A DNA stretch of 64,000 bases, taken from Heliocidaris erythrogramma (lineage: Eukaryota > Echinodermata > Echinoidea > Camarodonta > Echinometridae). The notes under the pieces were generated by a model. That model did not search any database, had not been told where the DNA came from, and was given only the letters and a program-made list of their open reading frames with translations. The translations under genes and the position numbers were made by a program. Where the stretch lies: the NCBI GenBank assembly GCA_025617745.1, contig CM046869.1:18244994-18308993 (forward strand), read 5' to 3'. Positions 10,546-21,513 of this stretch are shown here, piece after piece; position 1 is the stretch's first letter, and every line of letters starts with the position of its first letter.

Positions 10546-11279
10546 TATGCCTCCGCCCACCGAAGGTGGTGCTGGAGGCATTATGTTTTCGGGTTGTCCG
10601 TCCGTCCGTCCCACTTTCTCGTTCTAGCGACAACTCAAGAACCACACATGAACTTCAAACTTGGTGCTAGTATCCACACCATAGGAAGACAATCTGATTA
10701 GATTTTGGGGTATGTAGGTCAAAGGTGAAGGTCACAGGTCAATTTCTGAAATTGCAGGTGTTAGCCTTGTTAACGAGATATCTCAAGAACCATTTGAGGT
10801 ATGAACTTCAAACTGGGTACTAGTATGTATCACCGTAGAAAGACGATCTGATTAGATTTTGGGATATGTAGGTCAAAGGTCAAAGGTTATAGAGGTCAAT
10901 TCTGAAATTGCAGATTTTAGCCATAACGTGATATCTCAAGAACCATTTGATCCATTAACTTCAAACTTGGAACTAGTGTGCATCACCATAATGAGACGAA
11001 CTGATTAAATTTTTGTTCAAATAGGTCAAAGGTGACAGGTCATAGAGGTCATTATGCAGGTGTATATGAAATTAATGGGTTTTTTAACCTTTATCACCAT
11101 ATCTCAACTATTTTGTATTCATGACTAGGAGGAGATAAAGTGATCAGACTTTTGGGTTATAAGGTGTAAGGTCAAATGTCAAAAAGGTCAATTAACATGT
11201 AATTAGAGGCTTTTTATTCTGGTTATCACAATATTTCAAGAACAGTTTGAGCCATTAAATGAATTTAGGCGGAGGCATA
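10546..11279. mobile_element. Non-autonomous TIR element with internal tandem units (734 bp)
   Basis: Ends are TATGCCTCCGCC and GGCGGAGGCATA, a 12-bp perfect inverted pair; next to the left end is a second GC-rich palindrome (CCACCGAAGGTGG). The interior is about four diverged units of 150-180 bp, each with ATATCTCAAGAACCATTTGA, ACTTCAAACTTGG.ACTAGT, CTGATTAGATTTT and GGTCAAAGGT. It interrupts a tandem array at ..ATAGCTTTT|TATGCC. No coding capacity. Such TIR elements with a central repeat array are abundant in marine invertebrates. Confidence 0.8.
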
Positions 11280-11998
11280 TACAATGTAGGAGATGCAGTC
11301 GCATTCATCTTGTTTGTTGTTGTGTTGTTCTCTATAGGTGTGATTCAGAAACGTCATCTCGTTCTCTTCATGTCCACATATTCCATGCAAAGAGATAGGT
11401 GTATACCTTATCCATCAATCTACAGGCCATTGTTTTGTACCCACAGACAAAATTTGCGGCAGTTCTGAAAGGGGCAGTTACCAGAATTATAAAGCTTTAT
11501 TTTTTTTTTTCATAGGTGTGATGTGATTCTTTCATGTCATCTCATTGCCAAAAGTAGATATCCATCAAAGAAATCTACATTATCCATTAAATCCAGAGGC
11601 TGTAGCCTCTTTCTCAGTGACAGAAATGGCTGTTCACTGTAAAAAAATTGAGGCTCATTCACACATGGGCCAAAAGGATGTTATCTGATGCTTTTACAAA
11701 AAAATATCCTTCTGGCCCTACGCAGGTTCCATTTACGTGAGCAATCAGTACAAATACAATCACAAGTACTCTCTGTGAATCCTATACTAGATTGTCAGTG
11801 TTAAAAAATAACAAGGGAGATTAATGCCTGGCTAAAAGACATTTGCGTTTATAGCTGTCAGGTATGAAGTGGGACCCCCCAATCTATCAAGTAATAGAAC
11901 TACATGTAACTGAATGATTCTTGATGAGTGTTCACACACGATTTAGTAGATGCGTGGATGAGGAATCGTGCCTTTGAGAGGAGGATGGCTTCTGGAGC

Positions 11999-12342
11999 AG
12001 CACTTATGTGCAAAGGAGATGAAGATGGAGAAGAAGAGGAAGAAGAAGAAGAGAAAAAAAGTAAGGAAGATGAGGAAGAAAGACAAAATAGAGAACAGGA
12101 GAAAATAAAGAAAAGCAAAAAAATAGAAGAGGAGGAAGGTGAAGAGAGCAAAATAAGAAAGTTCATGAAGAGAGAGAAGGTAGAAAGTGCAAAAGAAAAG
12201 AGAAGGAAGAGGAAGAGAGAAGAAAGACAAAGATGAGGAAGAGGGAGAAGAAAAAGAGAAAGAGCAAGAAAGAGAAGGGGAGACAGGAGAAGGGAGAAAA
12301 AAGAAAGAAAGAGGAGGAAGAGTCGGAGAGATAAAAAAATGA
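11999..12342. repeat. Purine-rich (GAA/GGA) tract
   Basis: About 340 bp in which the plus strand is almost only A and G. Open frames on both strands here (Glu/Lys-rich on plus, Ser/Phe/Leu-rich on minus) are products of the composition. Confidence 0.85.
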
Positions 12343-12344
12343 AA

Positions 12345-13978
12345 TATCTTATGAACTACCCACACTAAGTACACACACACATCCATGTCCATTTGACCGA
12401 TCATCTCTCACGATTGAAATGGATAACCTAACGAGGGGAGCTTGTCAGACCTCTTCGAAAATCGATCAATAACAACCAACAGATGAATGCAATATAAATG
12501 AGGACATATATTCACAACTCGCAAGTCATATAACTCATGAGGCCTATAAATTAGGGGGTTTTTAGTCAAATCGGCTTAATTGAGGAGACGAAATGGTACT
12601 TACCCTATAAAAGCTAATGAAGTATTGCAGTTGTGAAAATGGAGGGAATATGCAATTGTGGTAATATAATATTTGCTACTGGGGTATTTTGTTTGAAAAA
12701 AAGAGAGAAAAAGTGCGACAACCTGCTCATTATAATTTCATCTTTGTCTACTCATAACTCTTGCTGATAATGAGGTACACGTACTTAGAGTAGCATAATT
12801 CCTGTAAATGCAAAGAAGCTGTTGTAGACCGTGTAATGTATTGAAGCTGCTTTCATATGCCGCAATATTCCACTGGAACAAAAAGTAGAGTGGAGGGGGG
12901 AGAGACTTTTTTTTTTTAGTGTAGTCCAGTGATAAACTACAGTTGACTGTTCTGATTCTAATGCGAATGACAGCTGTTCTGAATGCACAGCTGCAATGCT
13001 CAAATTGTCACATTTTGGTCAAATCTGAATTGGGTCACTTCAACTGACAGCATTGGCGTAGCTACTGGGGGCAGTGGGGGGGGGGGTAGCACTTACTGTC
13101 CTCAGTGGCAGAAAAAGAAAGTGAAAATAAAGAACAAAACAAAATGAAAGGGAGAGGGGAAAAGGAATATTAATGGAAGATAATAGGACCATCTCCCACA
13201 CACCCCCATAATCTGTGACATTGTTGACATTGATATTTCATCTACTATTATGACTAATGCCCCCTCCCTAATAATGCTAGTATCCCCTCAATGGCTAAAG
13301 CCCATGCTATGCCACTGACTGACAGTGCTAAATTTGTCTTGAACTTTCTATTTGGTTTTAAATTCTTTCTTTGAACGTTATGTTACTCAGGAGACTATAA
13401 ATGATACATTTAATAGCAACCTTCTACTTTCCGTTTCTCTTTGTGTCAGTTCACATGTAAATATCTGTTTCTCTTTCTTTTTAAGTGATTTAAGGACTAA
13501 TATCAGTGATATTGATAACTTTAACTATAAAATCAGTCTACATGTAGAAAAGGTATTAGGTATTTTTGTTGCTCACTGTTTAATGCTCTTGATCCTTTAG
13601 CACCTACAGCCATGGAAAAATTATTAGACCAGGAATGGTTACTGATAGTGTTATTTTTGTGGTAAGAAGGAAATAAAATATCATAAAAGCAAGGTACAAT
13701 TGCTGGAATTTGTTGTTCATTCAATGAAATACAAAGAAAAATCAGTTTTATAATTTTGTATGCATGCATATTATAGTACCCTTATTACAGAAGCTTGGTC
13801 TAATAATTTTTTCCAGGGCTGTATTTTGGGTGATCCAGTGCCTTGTCTACATGTATACACTAATTTCATACTTAATTGTCGTTATCGGTAATGTGTTACG
13901 GTGACTGACCCAGTATTATCTTTTCCATGCAAGTACCTAATCGCTCATATGCCACGTAATAAATAGGTATGGCCATGT
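12345..13978. other. Intron, no gene recognised
   Basis: Ordinary AT-rich sequence with a G tract at 13067-13088. I see no exon, RNA gene or defined element. Confidence 0.45.
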
Positions 13979-14004
13979 TACTACAACTACTGCTACTACT
14001 ACTG

Positions 14005-14040
<36 letters not shown>

Positions 14041-14080
14041 TTACTACTACTACTACTACTATTACTACTACTACTACTAT

Positions 14081-14118
<38 letters not shown>

Positions 14119-14534
14119 TTAGTACTACTACTACTACTATTGCAACTACTACTACTGCAACTATCACCATTACTACTACTACTACTACTACAACTACCCT
14201 ACTACTACTACTACTACTACTACTACGACTGCTACGATGACTACTTCCACTACTACTACTACTACTAATAATAATAATACTACTGCTACTACTACTACTA
14301 CTACTACTATTACTACTACTACTATTACTACTACTACAACTACTATTACTACTACTACAACTACTATTACTACTACTACTACTACTACTACTACTAATTT
14401 TTCCAAAAATTTTGGAAGTACTTAGTTGTAGCAGCAGAAGTAGTAGTAGATGTAGTAGTAGTTGCTGTAGTTAAAGTAGCAGCAGTAATAGTGTAGTAGC
14501 AGTAGTAGTAGTAGTAGTAGTAGTCGTAATAGTA
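13979..14534. repeat. (TAC)n block followed by inverted (TAG)n block
   Basis: 13979-14397 is nearly pure TAC/ACT repeat with TAT and CAA variants; 14426-14534 is TAG/AGT repeat, the reverse complement of the first. A 28-base spacer (TTTTTCCAAAAATTTTGGAA core) separates them. Poly-Leu, poly-Thr and poly-Val open frames here are artefacts. Confidence 0.9.
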
Positions 14535-15545
14535 TCCATCATAATTATATATTATATATATTGTATATTCTATTGATTTTACTTTTGTTCACTTTTTTGT
14601 CATGTTTGCTCAAGGGGCATCCATGTACTCTGTAAATTGACCATTCTGAATGGGCAAGCGTTCTCACTTCCAATTTACACTCACCATGTTTGATTATTAG
14701 GAATTCTACACCAACGTCGTCAATGTCATCATGTGTAAATAACCTTATTACTTGCTTCGCTTGCCTGTCATTCACATCGTGGTCTTAAAAAGTAATTAAG
14801 ATATAGGAATTTGCAAGGAAGGTATGAGAAATACTTTGACATCCAAATGCATTAGAAGTGCATTAGCATTCTTGAGTCTGGTTATGAAAAAGCATTTACT
14901 TTTGCCTCCAGGTAAAGCCCAGTCGGGGGTAGGGGGGGGGGGGGGAGAGAAAAAGAGCCTGCATGTCTTGAAAATTAAAGAGTAAGCCAGTTCGTAATTA
15001 CAATTTGCGCATGTGCAGATAAAGCGCAATCGTACTTGGTACAAGTGACTTTTATCTGCACATGCTCATATATATGCTGTCATTTTGTATGATTTTACAT
15101 GTTAACAAGTACTAGTAGCGCATCCACCAAAGCAAATTAATGCAAATTGAGGTCATTTCAGGGTCATTTGTAACATGAACTAATTACCAACTGGCTTTTT
15201 GGGCATAAAAAAACTCTTTGATTAAGATAATCTTGAGTTCCAGTAGTGGAACTCCCTGTTATGAGAATTTGGCTAAAATTCAGTCTGCATTGCTTGGTAT
15301 GAAGATAAATGAAATGTTTGCAAAGCATTAATGATACAAAAATTGCATACTCTCAAAGCACCTACACACTTTAAAAAAAAATGGGGCTGTATATTCCTTT
15401 GTCGGGGACTACAAACTTTATTTCCTCATCTATCTTAGCTTGTTATACAACCTTTGCCAATTTCTTTCAAATTGATAACCTGATACCAATTAGCACTTTA
15501 ACATTTTGTTGCAGTACTATCTTAATTCATTTTTTGTTTTGCCAT

Positions 15546-16010
15546 AGAAAAGTTTTGGACTTTATTTTTCTAGGAATTGCAGGGACCAAGTGTATATTTG
15601 TTCTTCATTCTTGGTCCCATATGAATCTGTGGAGAACTGCAGGAAATGGAAGAAGCCAAACAGAATACAGACGATATCAGTATCAAAATCGATATGATAA
15701 TGAACCACGCTTTTTCGGTGTGACCATGGACCATGTGCTCCCCATGTGATCGTCTTCTCAAATTTTAATGACAGACGTTCAGGAGAAAAAAAGGTCTGGA
15801 CTTTTTTATTTTGTCAATGAAAAAGTTAAGGAAATGTCATTGAATTGAATTTACTAGGAATTGCACTGGACGTGTTGATATTTTCTCATCAAGGCCAGAC
15901 AGAATGCAGATGATATCGGTATTTAAAATTAGAATGATAATGAACCACGCTTTTTCTGAGTGACCATGGACCATGTGCGCTCCACGTGTGTGTCTTTCAT
16001 CTCATCGCGC
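15546..16010 (+). repeat. Direct duplication of about 190 bp, period about 280 bp
   Basis: Segments 15546-15770 and 15824-16010 share TAGGAATTGCA, GCCA.ACAGAAT.CAGA, GATATC.GTAT, GATAATGAACCACGCTTTTT, and TGACCATGGACCATGTGC. No coding signal. Confidence 0.75.
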
Positions 16011-16097
16011 ATTGCATGGTCTTTCTTTTCCCCTTTCCATCCATTCCTCATTTTTTTTCCAACTAGCTTTCCTCCTCACTGCCGCAGTATCATGACT

Positions 16098-16380
16098 TAT
16101 TGTCTGCTCGGAGCTAGAAGGGCATTAAAGGACTAGTCATTTATCACCGATAATGATAACGATAAGAGTGAAATCTATGTATGTAAAAAGGGTTTTTGAG
16201 CTGAGAAAATCAGTGCTGAAGGCTCAATAGCATAACGCCACTGTCAACACTATTGCTACAAAGACCTATTCAATCATTGTCGTTATTATCGTCTTTATTG
16301 TTGATATGTGGCCAGTTCTTAACTTGTTACTACTTGTTACTTTATGTAGCGCTAAAACGCCCTTCTGACTCGAAGCAGGT
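16098..16380. repeat. Hairpin repeat arms separated by 217 bp
   Basis: A left arm (TTGTCTGCTCGGAGCTAGAA then GGGCATTAA) at 16098-16130 and a right arm (AACGCCCTTCTGACTCGAAG) at 16348-16380 look like one hairpin repeat opened by an insertion, or two half copies. Confidence 0.45.
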
Positions 16381-16399
16381 CTTAAGTCCCTATTTAAAC

Positions 16400-16850
16400 T
16401 CTTTTTTGTTCATGACTATTTGTTGGATGTACGCAACAGTAGCACCCTGTCTCTGAAAGCACTTGCATTCACTGAGTGCGTTCGACAAAAAGGGGCTGCG
16501 CACGACCGGCCCATAGAGCATCCACTGAATGCACTCAGCAGTGAGAGTCGCTCTAAAAGCATTTCCTACCCCCGTGAACAAACAATTTGGAGAAGGCGGC
16601 CAAATATTAGCTCTGTGGGAATGGCACTCTATCGTGAATTGAGAGAGCCCTTGTCGTGGTTACGCCCATTTCCCACGTCCTCCTGCAATCCCAGAGTGCC
16701 TTTCCTTCCGTACGGCAGAATGAAGGTCACCATGTCGTTTTTAGGTGAAGAATTCGAGGTACATGTAGACATTGTCTGCAGACCTCTACTTTTATCTCCA
16801 CAAAGAGGTGATGAAAATCAGCAACCCCCCCGAATATATTACAAGTAAAT
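16400..16850. other. GC-richer stretch with inner inverted similarity; 142-codon open frame
   Basis: TGCATTCACTGAGTGCGTTC near 16465 and CCACTGAATGCACTCAGCAG near 16521 are partial inverse copies, so a degenerate DNA element is possible. The plus-strand open frame 16420-16848 shows no recognisable domain, and no acceptor/donor pair brackets it. Confidence 0.3.
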
Positions 16851-18645
16851 GAATAGATAAATACTTAAATGAAAATTGTTTGTGGACATTAGGTTTTGTT
16901 ACCTCAAGGATGGTATTTAAATCAGCTGAAATTGAAATGAGAAGGAGAATCAGTGCCTCTGGAAATTTAAAAGATAATAATAGAAGATACTGGATTTCCC
17001 TTTAGAAGTCTCTCTTTTTATATGGAATTTCGCAAAAGATCTCAAGAATATGATGTGATCCCTCTGTGATGGAGTTTGCAGAATGGTTATTTTTACACTG
17101 TTTAAATTATATCCTTGAAAATGTCACAGTAAGGTTACAGTTGTATCAAACTTCTATGTCATGATTTATGTCATGAATCATAACATAAATCCCTGAATCA
17201 TGTCACAAACGTAAATGTCATTGACATAGCTTATGCGGACATCTTCTTCACGATTCACCAAAAGTTTCATGCAGCAGGGCCCTGTGGTAAACAAATTACT
17301 TCCAAATATATATTCAAGACAAACCAGACATTTTTAAAAGTTTGCAAGGGGTAGTTACTGCTTTATTTTTCAAGTGTTAGTCCAGGTTAAATTATTTTGA
17401 ATTGTTGAAATGGCAACCTGTCTTTATCATTTTGGTACTAAATGTTATTTGTTTCAGTATAAAATTCTTCCACATAAAGAGAAAAAATTGGTACATTTTA
17501 TCCTGTATGAATTTTTTAAATATTGCATAGAAGAGAGAAGCTTGGTTGCTTTATTTTAAACTTAAAATCGATACAGCCTTAAAATAGGGAGGGTAAAAGG
17601 AAATAAATAACAATGTTCATATTTAACTCCTAGTTTTGTAAGAATGCTCAATTTTCAAAGCTAACAGGAGCTAAAATAGGATCGATTTTTGGCAATCCAG
17701 TACACATCAGAAATGTTTGCAGCTTTTCTAAATGTTAATTAATGCATCTACTCTGGTATTCCTGTCTCTTTTCCTTTCTCCATTTGTAAGGAATATCAAC
17801 TTTCAGATAATTTCAATAATGGTAAGTGTATAAAGCCCTGATATTCAGTTCCAACAAGCAGCAAAGAAATTCTGCAGATGTTCGCTGACGGGCTCTAGTA
17901 GATTGTACAGACACATCAAGCTCTACAAGATCAAAATATAACAACTGTGTAGTATTGTTGATATAAAGTGAATTTGTAAACTTTACATACATGTGCATAT
18001 ATACATAAATGTATTTGAATTCTTATATTATGTAACAAAATTGCAAAATGTTGATTGTCATTAATGGTTTGAAATGCATGTATAGTGCTAAGAATTATAT
18101 TTAAAAAAGGAGAAAATGCCTAATATTGTCGTCTATGACACAATTTCCTTTGAGTAATTAATTATTCAAATTGCTGAAAATACTTCTTTGGAGAATAATT
18201 CGTGAAACACCTAGAGGCAATGAAGTAAACACCTCAATTAAAATAACACCAACAGAAGATGCATATATTGTTTTATTGCTGTCGCAGAGTTGTACATCTG
18301 TGTGGGGAATGGTCAAGCAGATTAATTGAATTTACTTTGGTAAATCCCTAATTTGGTACTGTAGCGGCAGTTTATTGATCAAAGGTACTGATTGAGTTCC
18401 ATTAGATCTACCAGCTAATAGAGATTGAGATTTAGTAGGTAAGGAGGATGCATTGGGGCAATGCCACATCTGTCGTAATGGAATTACATAGCATTATGGG
18501 CTATATAGGGCATAGATTGGTGCTGAAGTTTTCATTGATTGATAGTACTATTACAAGGTCCGACTCCAGTTAATGTTAATGATCTGAAACCTTTAGCGGT
18601 GACCTCTTTGTGCATAATGCCTATGGTCTGAGAACTTTTGCATTA
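16851..18645. other. Intron, no gene recognised
   Basis: AT-rich single-copy sequence. Near 17150-17285 it holds a sequence ending AAAAGTTTCATGCAGCAGGGCCC that may be a decayed relative of the GGGCCC-ended MITE. Confidence 0.4.
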
Positions 18646-18953
18646 GAGGGGAAGTCCACCCTTACATTAAGTTTATTTTAATAAAAGAAAAATGAGAGAA
18701 ACATATCAGTGAATGTTTGAGGAAAATCCAATGAGAAATAAGAGAGTTACAAATTTTTAAAGTTGTAATTGATGAAACACAAATTGGCAACTTTATGACA
18801 TACCATGCAAGGTCTTCTCTGTTTTGCTCTCTACTGAAAGTTTTATAAATTTCCATTTTCTCCAAAGAAAATATGTAATTGTACATGCAACCTGGATATA
18901 ATGGTTCCATATGTTTTTAGACAACCCCTGCAAAAAATTAGATCTATCCCCTC
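18646..18953 (+). mobile_element. GGGGAAGTCCACC-family element
   Basis: Left end GAGGGGAAGTCCACCC, right end CTATCCCCTC (short, imperfect inverse). The interior has GAGAAACATATCAGTGAATG and ATTTCCATTTTCTCCAAAGA. A related copy begins at 56159, and a partial copy lies on the minus strand at 19915-20050. No reading frame. Confidence 0.6.
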
Positions 18954-19914
18954 ATCAACACCAAGAAAATGTAAATTTCTGGAATTTTCAGTACAAAGCA
19001 AATGGGAGAGGAGCTGAAAAGGTACGTCACAGAGTTGCCATTTTGCCCTTTAAGACTTGCATTGATTTCAAACTTTCGTTGCATCCTTACCTCATCCTTG
19101 CGCATCGATTTCCATGCATATTTTGAATAATATTTATAAAATAGTGATCGTGATAATGATAATTAATGATATTAATAGTAATATATGATAAAGGATTATC
19201 AAGATGTTTGTAATCATAATATTCAAAACGATCATAATCATGTTTGATGCATAATTACATGATAACACTCCTGTATCGACAAACTATGTCACTATTTGGC
19301 CTCTGAGAAATGTTTTATGTTCAGTGAATCCTGTCTATAAAGACAACTTGAGAGAGACAAGAAAGTCGGTCCTTCTGGCCAGGTTCCTTTAATATGCGTT
19401 GCAATGAAAAACACTGTTCAAGGGAAACATAAAATGACTTTATTCACATATTGTCTGTTTGGAGCCCGAAGGATGTTAACTCCTGTACTTATGCACATAA
19501 TTAATAGACGATATAGTCTTTCTATTCAGGTGGTTGGCTGGGATAAACAGATTTTTAAATCAAAATCCTCCCATTTTATGGAATGAAATTTGACTGCATG
19601 AATTTTACAGATCCCAAACCATTTTACCTTTCAAATGCGTATGACTGAGCACAGCGTGTGGACTTTATGAATTATGGAATTCTGTCCGGTAAACCGAGCT
19701 TCAGATTTTCTCGCTTCTCACTCCCACATACAAACAGAGACCACCACCCACAGTTTTGAATGATTAATGCTGGATCGTGGTTGATCAAAGAAAAGGTGCA
19801 GTTCTGGTGAAGCTGAAAAAAAGCCCTCCAAAAGTAAAAATCTCCCATTAAGTCATAATACATATTGAAAAATTAACATTTTAGTAATTTTGCATGTTGG
19901 AAGAAATAGAGTTA
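18954..19914. other. Intron with one hairpin-repeat half copy
   Basis: A single arm (TTGTCTGTTTGGAGCCCGAA then GGATGTTAACTCC) at about 19449-19485; otherwise no gene or repeat recognised. Confidence 0.4.
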
Positions 19915-20050
19915 TCTGCTGCTACGTCACAAAACTTGAATTGCCAATTCCACCAATTTGAAATTTCCTATAAGTAAAGCAATTACAACTTTCAATGGGT
20001 CATAACTTTCTTATTGTTTGTCAGATTTCATTTGTTTCCTTTTATTTGGG
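19915..20050 (-). mobile_element. Partial GGGGAAGTCCACC-family element, minus strand
   Basis: Reverse complement of AATTGCCAATTCCACCAATT...ATTACAACTTTCAATGGG...TTGTTTGTCAGATTTCATT corresponds to the middle of the 18646-18953 copy (ATCC.ATGAGAAATAAGAGAG, AAAGTTGTAATTGATG). Confidence 0.45.
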
Positions 20051-20293
20051 AGTTAAATATAAACGCAGCTTTGTTATGCAAGAGGGCCCAGATCTGTAAA
20101 GTTTTGCCGATTGTGTAGTCCCCTCCTGCCATCCCACCTAATATCTCCTTTTCATTTGATACCATGCAACAATTTGTTACAAATTTTGTTGGCGATTGCA
20201 AATGTCATATTTCATGTGCAAAGAATCTCACTATTTGCTGAATGAAAATGGAAATTGTGATATGCCTTTTATAACAAGCTTTTGGAAGGTTTT

Positions 20294-20360
20294 AAAGTTT
20301 GAAGTTTGAAGTTTGAAGTTTATTTGTTCCGCATTCCACATTTACATCAAAACAATTTTT
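20294..20360 (-). mobile_element. LINE/SINE 3' end on minus strand with (AAACTTC)n tail
   Basis: Plus strand reads four GAAGTTT heptamers, then ATTTGTTCCGCATTCCAC; the minus strand therefore ends AAATAAACTTCAAACTTC. Same style as the tails at 5944 and 42138. Confidence 0.5.
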
Positions 20361-20904
20361 CAGAAGTTATTTTACAAGCAGATGTGTCAATTTCAAAAGA
20401 ACTCAGATGAAGTATAATGTACAGTAAATAGGTAAAAAGTTTGAGAAGTGTATAAACGACTGGCAAAAGAGGAAATATGTAAAATGTGGGGAGCCTAAAT
20501 AAAAAGCATTGCTTGTAAATGATTGGGCTCCCGTATAGAGTAATTCTGATTGGGATGTGATGAAAAGGGGGACGGACTAGAAATATCAGATTTATAAAAC
20601 GTACAAGGAGAGCAAAGCTCAGAATATGGAGTAAAGAAACGAAAAGACGAAACAGAAGAAGAAGAAAGAAAGAAAAAAGAAAAGAAGATGAAGAAAAGAA
20701 AAAGAAAATGAAGACTAGAGTTTAATTCGTCATGACGAATTAGGTGATCTGTCTTTCACTTTGTACGATCATGATTGTAATCAGGATGATCATAATAATG
20801 GGGAAATGCTAAACTGAAGATAGGAAGTCAAGAATGCCATGAATGGAGATGCTTCTTGAGGACAGGAATGTAGCAAAATGTGTGAAACGGTCATTGTAAA
20901 AAGA

Positions 20905-21070
20905 TTACGGTGATGATGATAATGGTGATGATGATGAAGCTGATAATATAATGATGGTGATGATAATGATATTCATGATGATTATGGTGTTGGTGATTTT
21001 GAAGATGATTGATGATATAATGATGATAATGATAATGATGATAATGATGGGGATAATGGTAAGGATCATG
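20905..21070. repeat. (GAT)n-rich stretch
   Basis: Imperfect GATGAT/AATGAT repeats within the 2.08-kb block. The open frames here are Met/Ile low-complexity artefacts. Confidence 0.8.
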
Positions 21071-21449
21071 ACTGCAATGACAGTGACGTTAACCATGCCA
21101 AATATGAACGAGAAATCACATTTCGTTATGAAGATACGACCATAAGTTGATTTGTAGAAAATGGCGTCTAGATGACGTCACAATAAGATAATTAAGATAA
21201 TTGACTAAGCCAATTTTGAGAAATTGTGATATCTAATAGGACTAATGATATTGTAGGATAGCTTTAATACACGTCAGTGAAACAGATTTTCCATAGGGAT
21301 ATACATAAACCACTGCACAGCACTTTGCAATAGACATAACATGCAAAATAAGGCATTTTATTACTTGGTTTGTGATTGTTTATGTTATAATAGTCGTAGA
21401 GGATGGTAAAATGACAAGTAAAAAGAAGCAACAAAAAAAAAAAAAAAAT

Positions 21450-21513
21450 CGGCCCCGGGGATCGAACCAGGTACCTTGACCATGGTAGTCATGTGCTTTA
21501 CCGATAGACCAAA
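21450..21513 (-). repeat. tRNA-like sequence inside the 2.08-kb block
   Basis: On the minus strand: TCTATCGGTAAAGC in box A position, CATGACTACCATG as an anticodon-like arm, and GGTTCGATCCC as box B in a CCTGG...CCCGG stem. A poly-T run follows on the minus strand, as a Pol III terminator would. The acceptor stem is poor, so it is more likely tRNA-derived than a working tRNA. Confidence 0.5.

Larger units (their letters stand above)
9540..11645. repeat. Degenerate tandem/segmental array, 4 recognisable units, split by a TIR element
   Basis: Units near 9595-9770, 10340-10545, 11280-11510 and 11511-11645 share, in order: ATAGGTGTGAT or ATGTGGGTGTATG, GTCATCT, CACAT..ATC..AAAGAG, TTATCCATTA, CCAGAGGCC and GACAGAAT. 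Units 3 and 4 are directly adjacent, with a period near 178 bp. A MITE (9771-9918), telomere-like repeats and a 734-bp TIR element interrupt the array. Confidence 0.6.

Noticed and set aside
11928-12404. Glu/Lys-rich frame (plus) and Ser/Phe/Leu-rich frame (minus)
   Set aside because: Compositional frames of a purine tract.
13937-14425. Poly-Leu, poly-Val and poly-Thr open frames on both strands
   Set aside because: Direct products of (TAC)n/(TAG)n repeat; no coding evidence.
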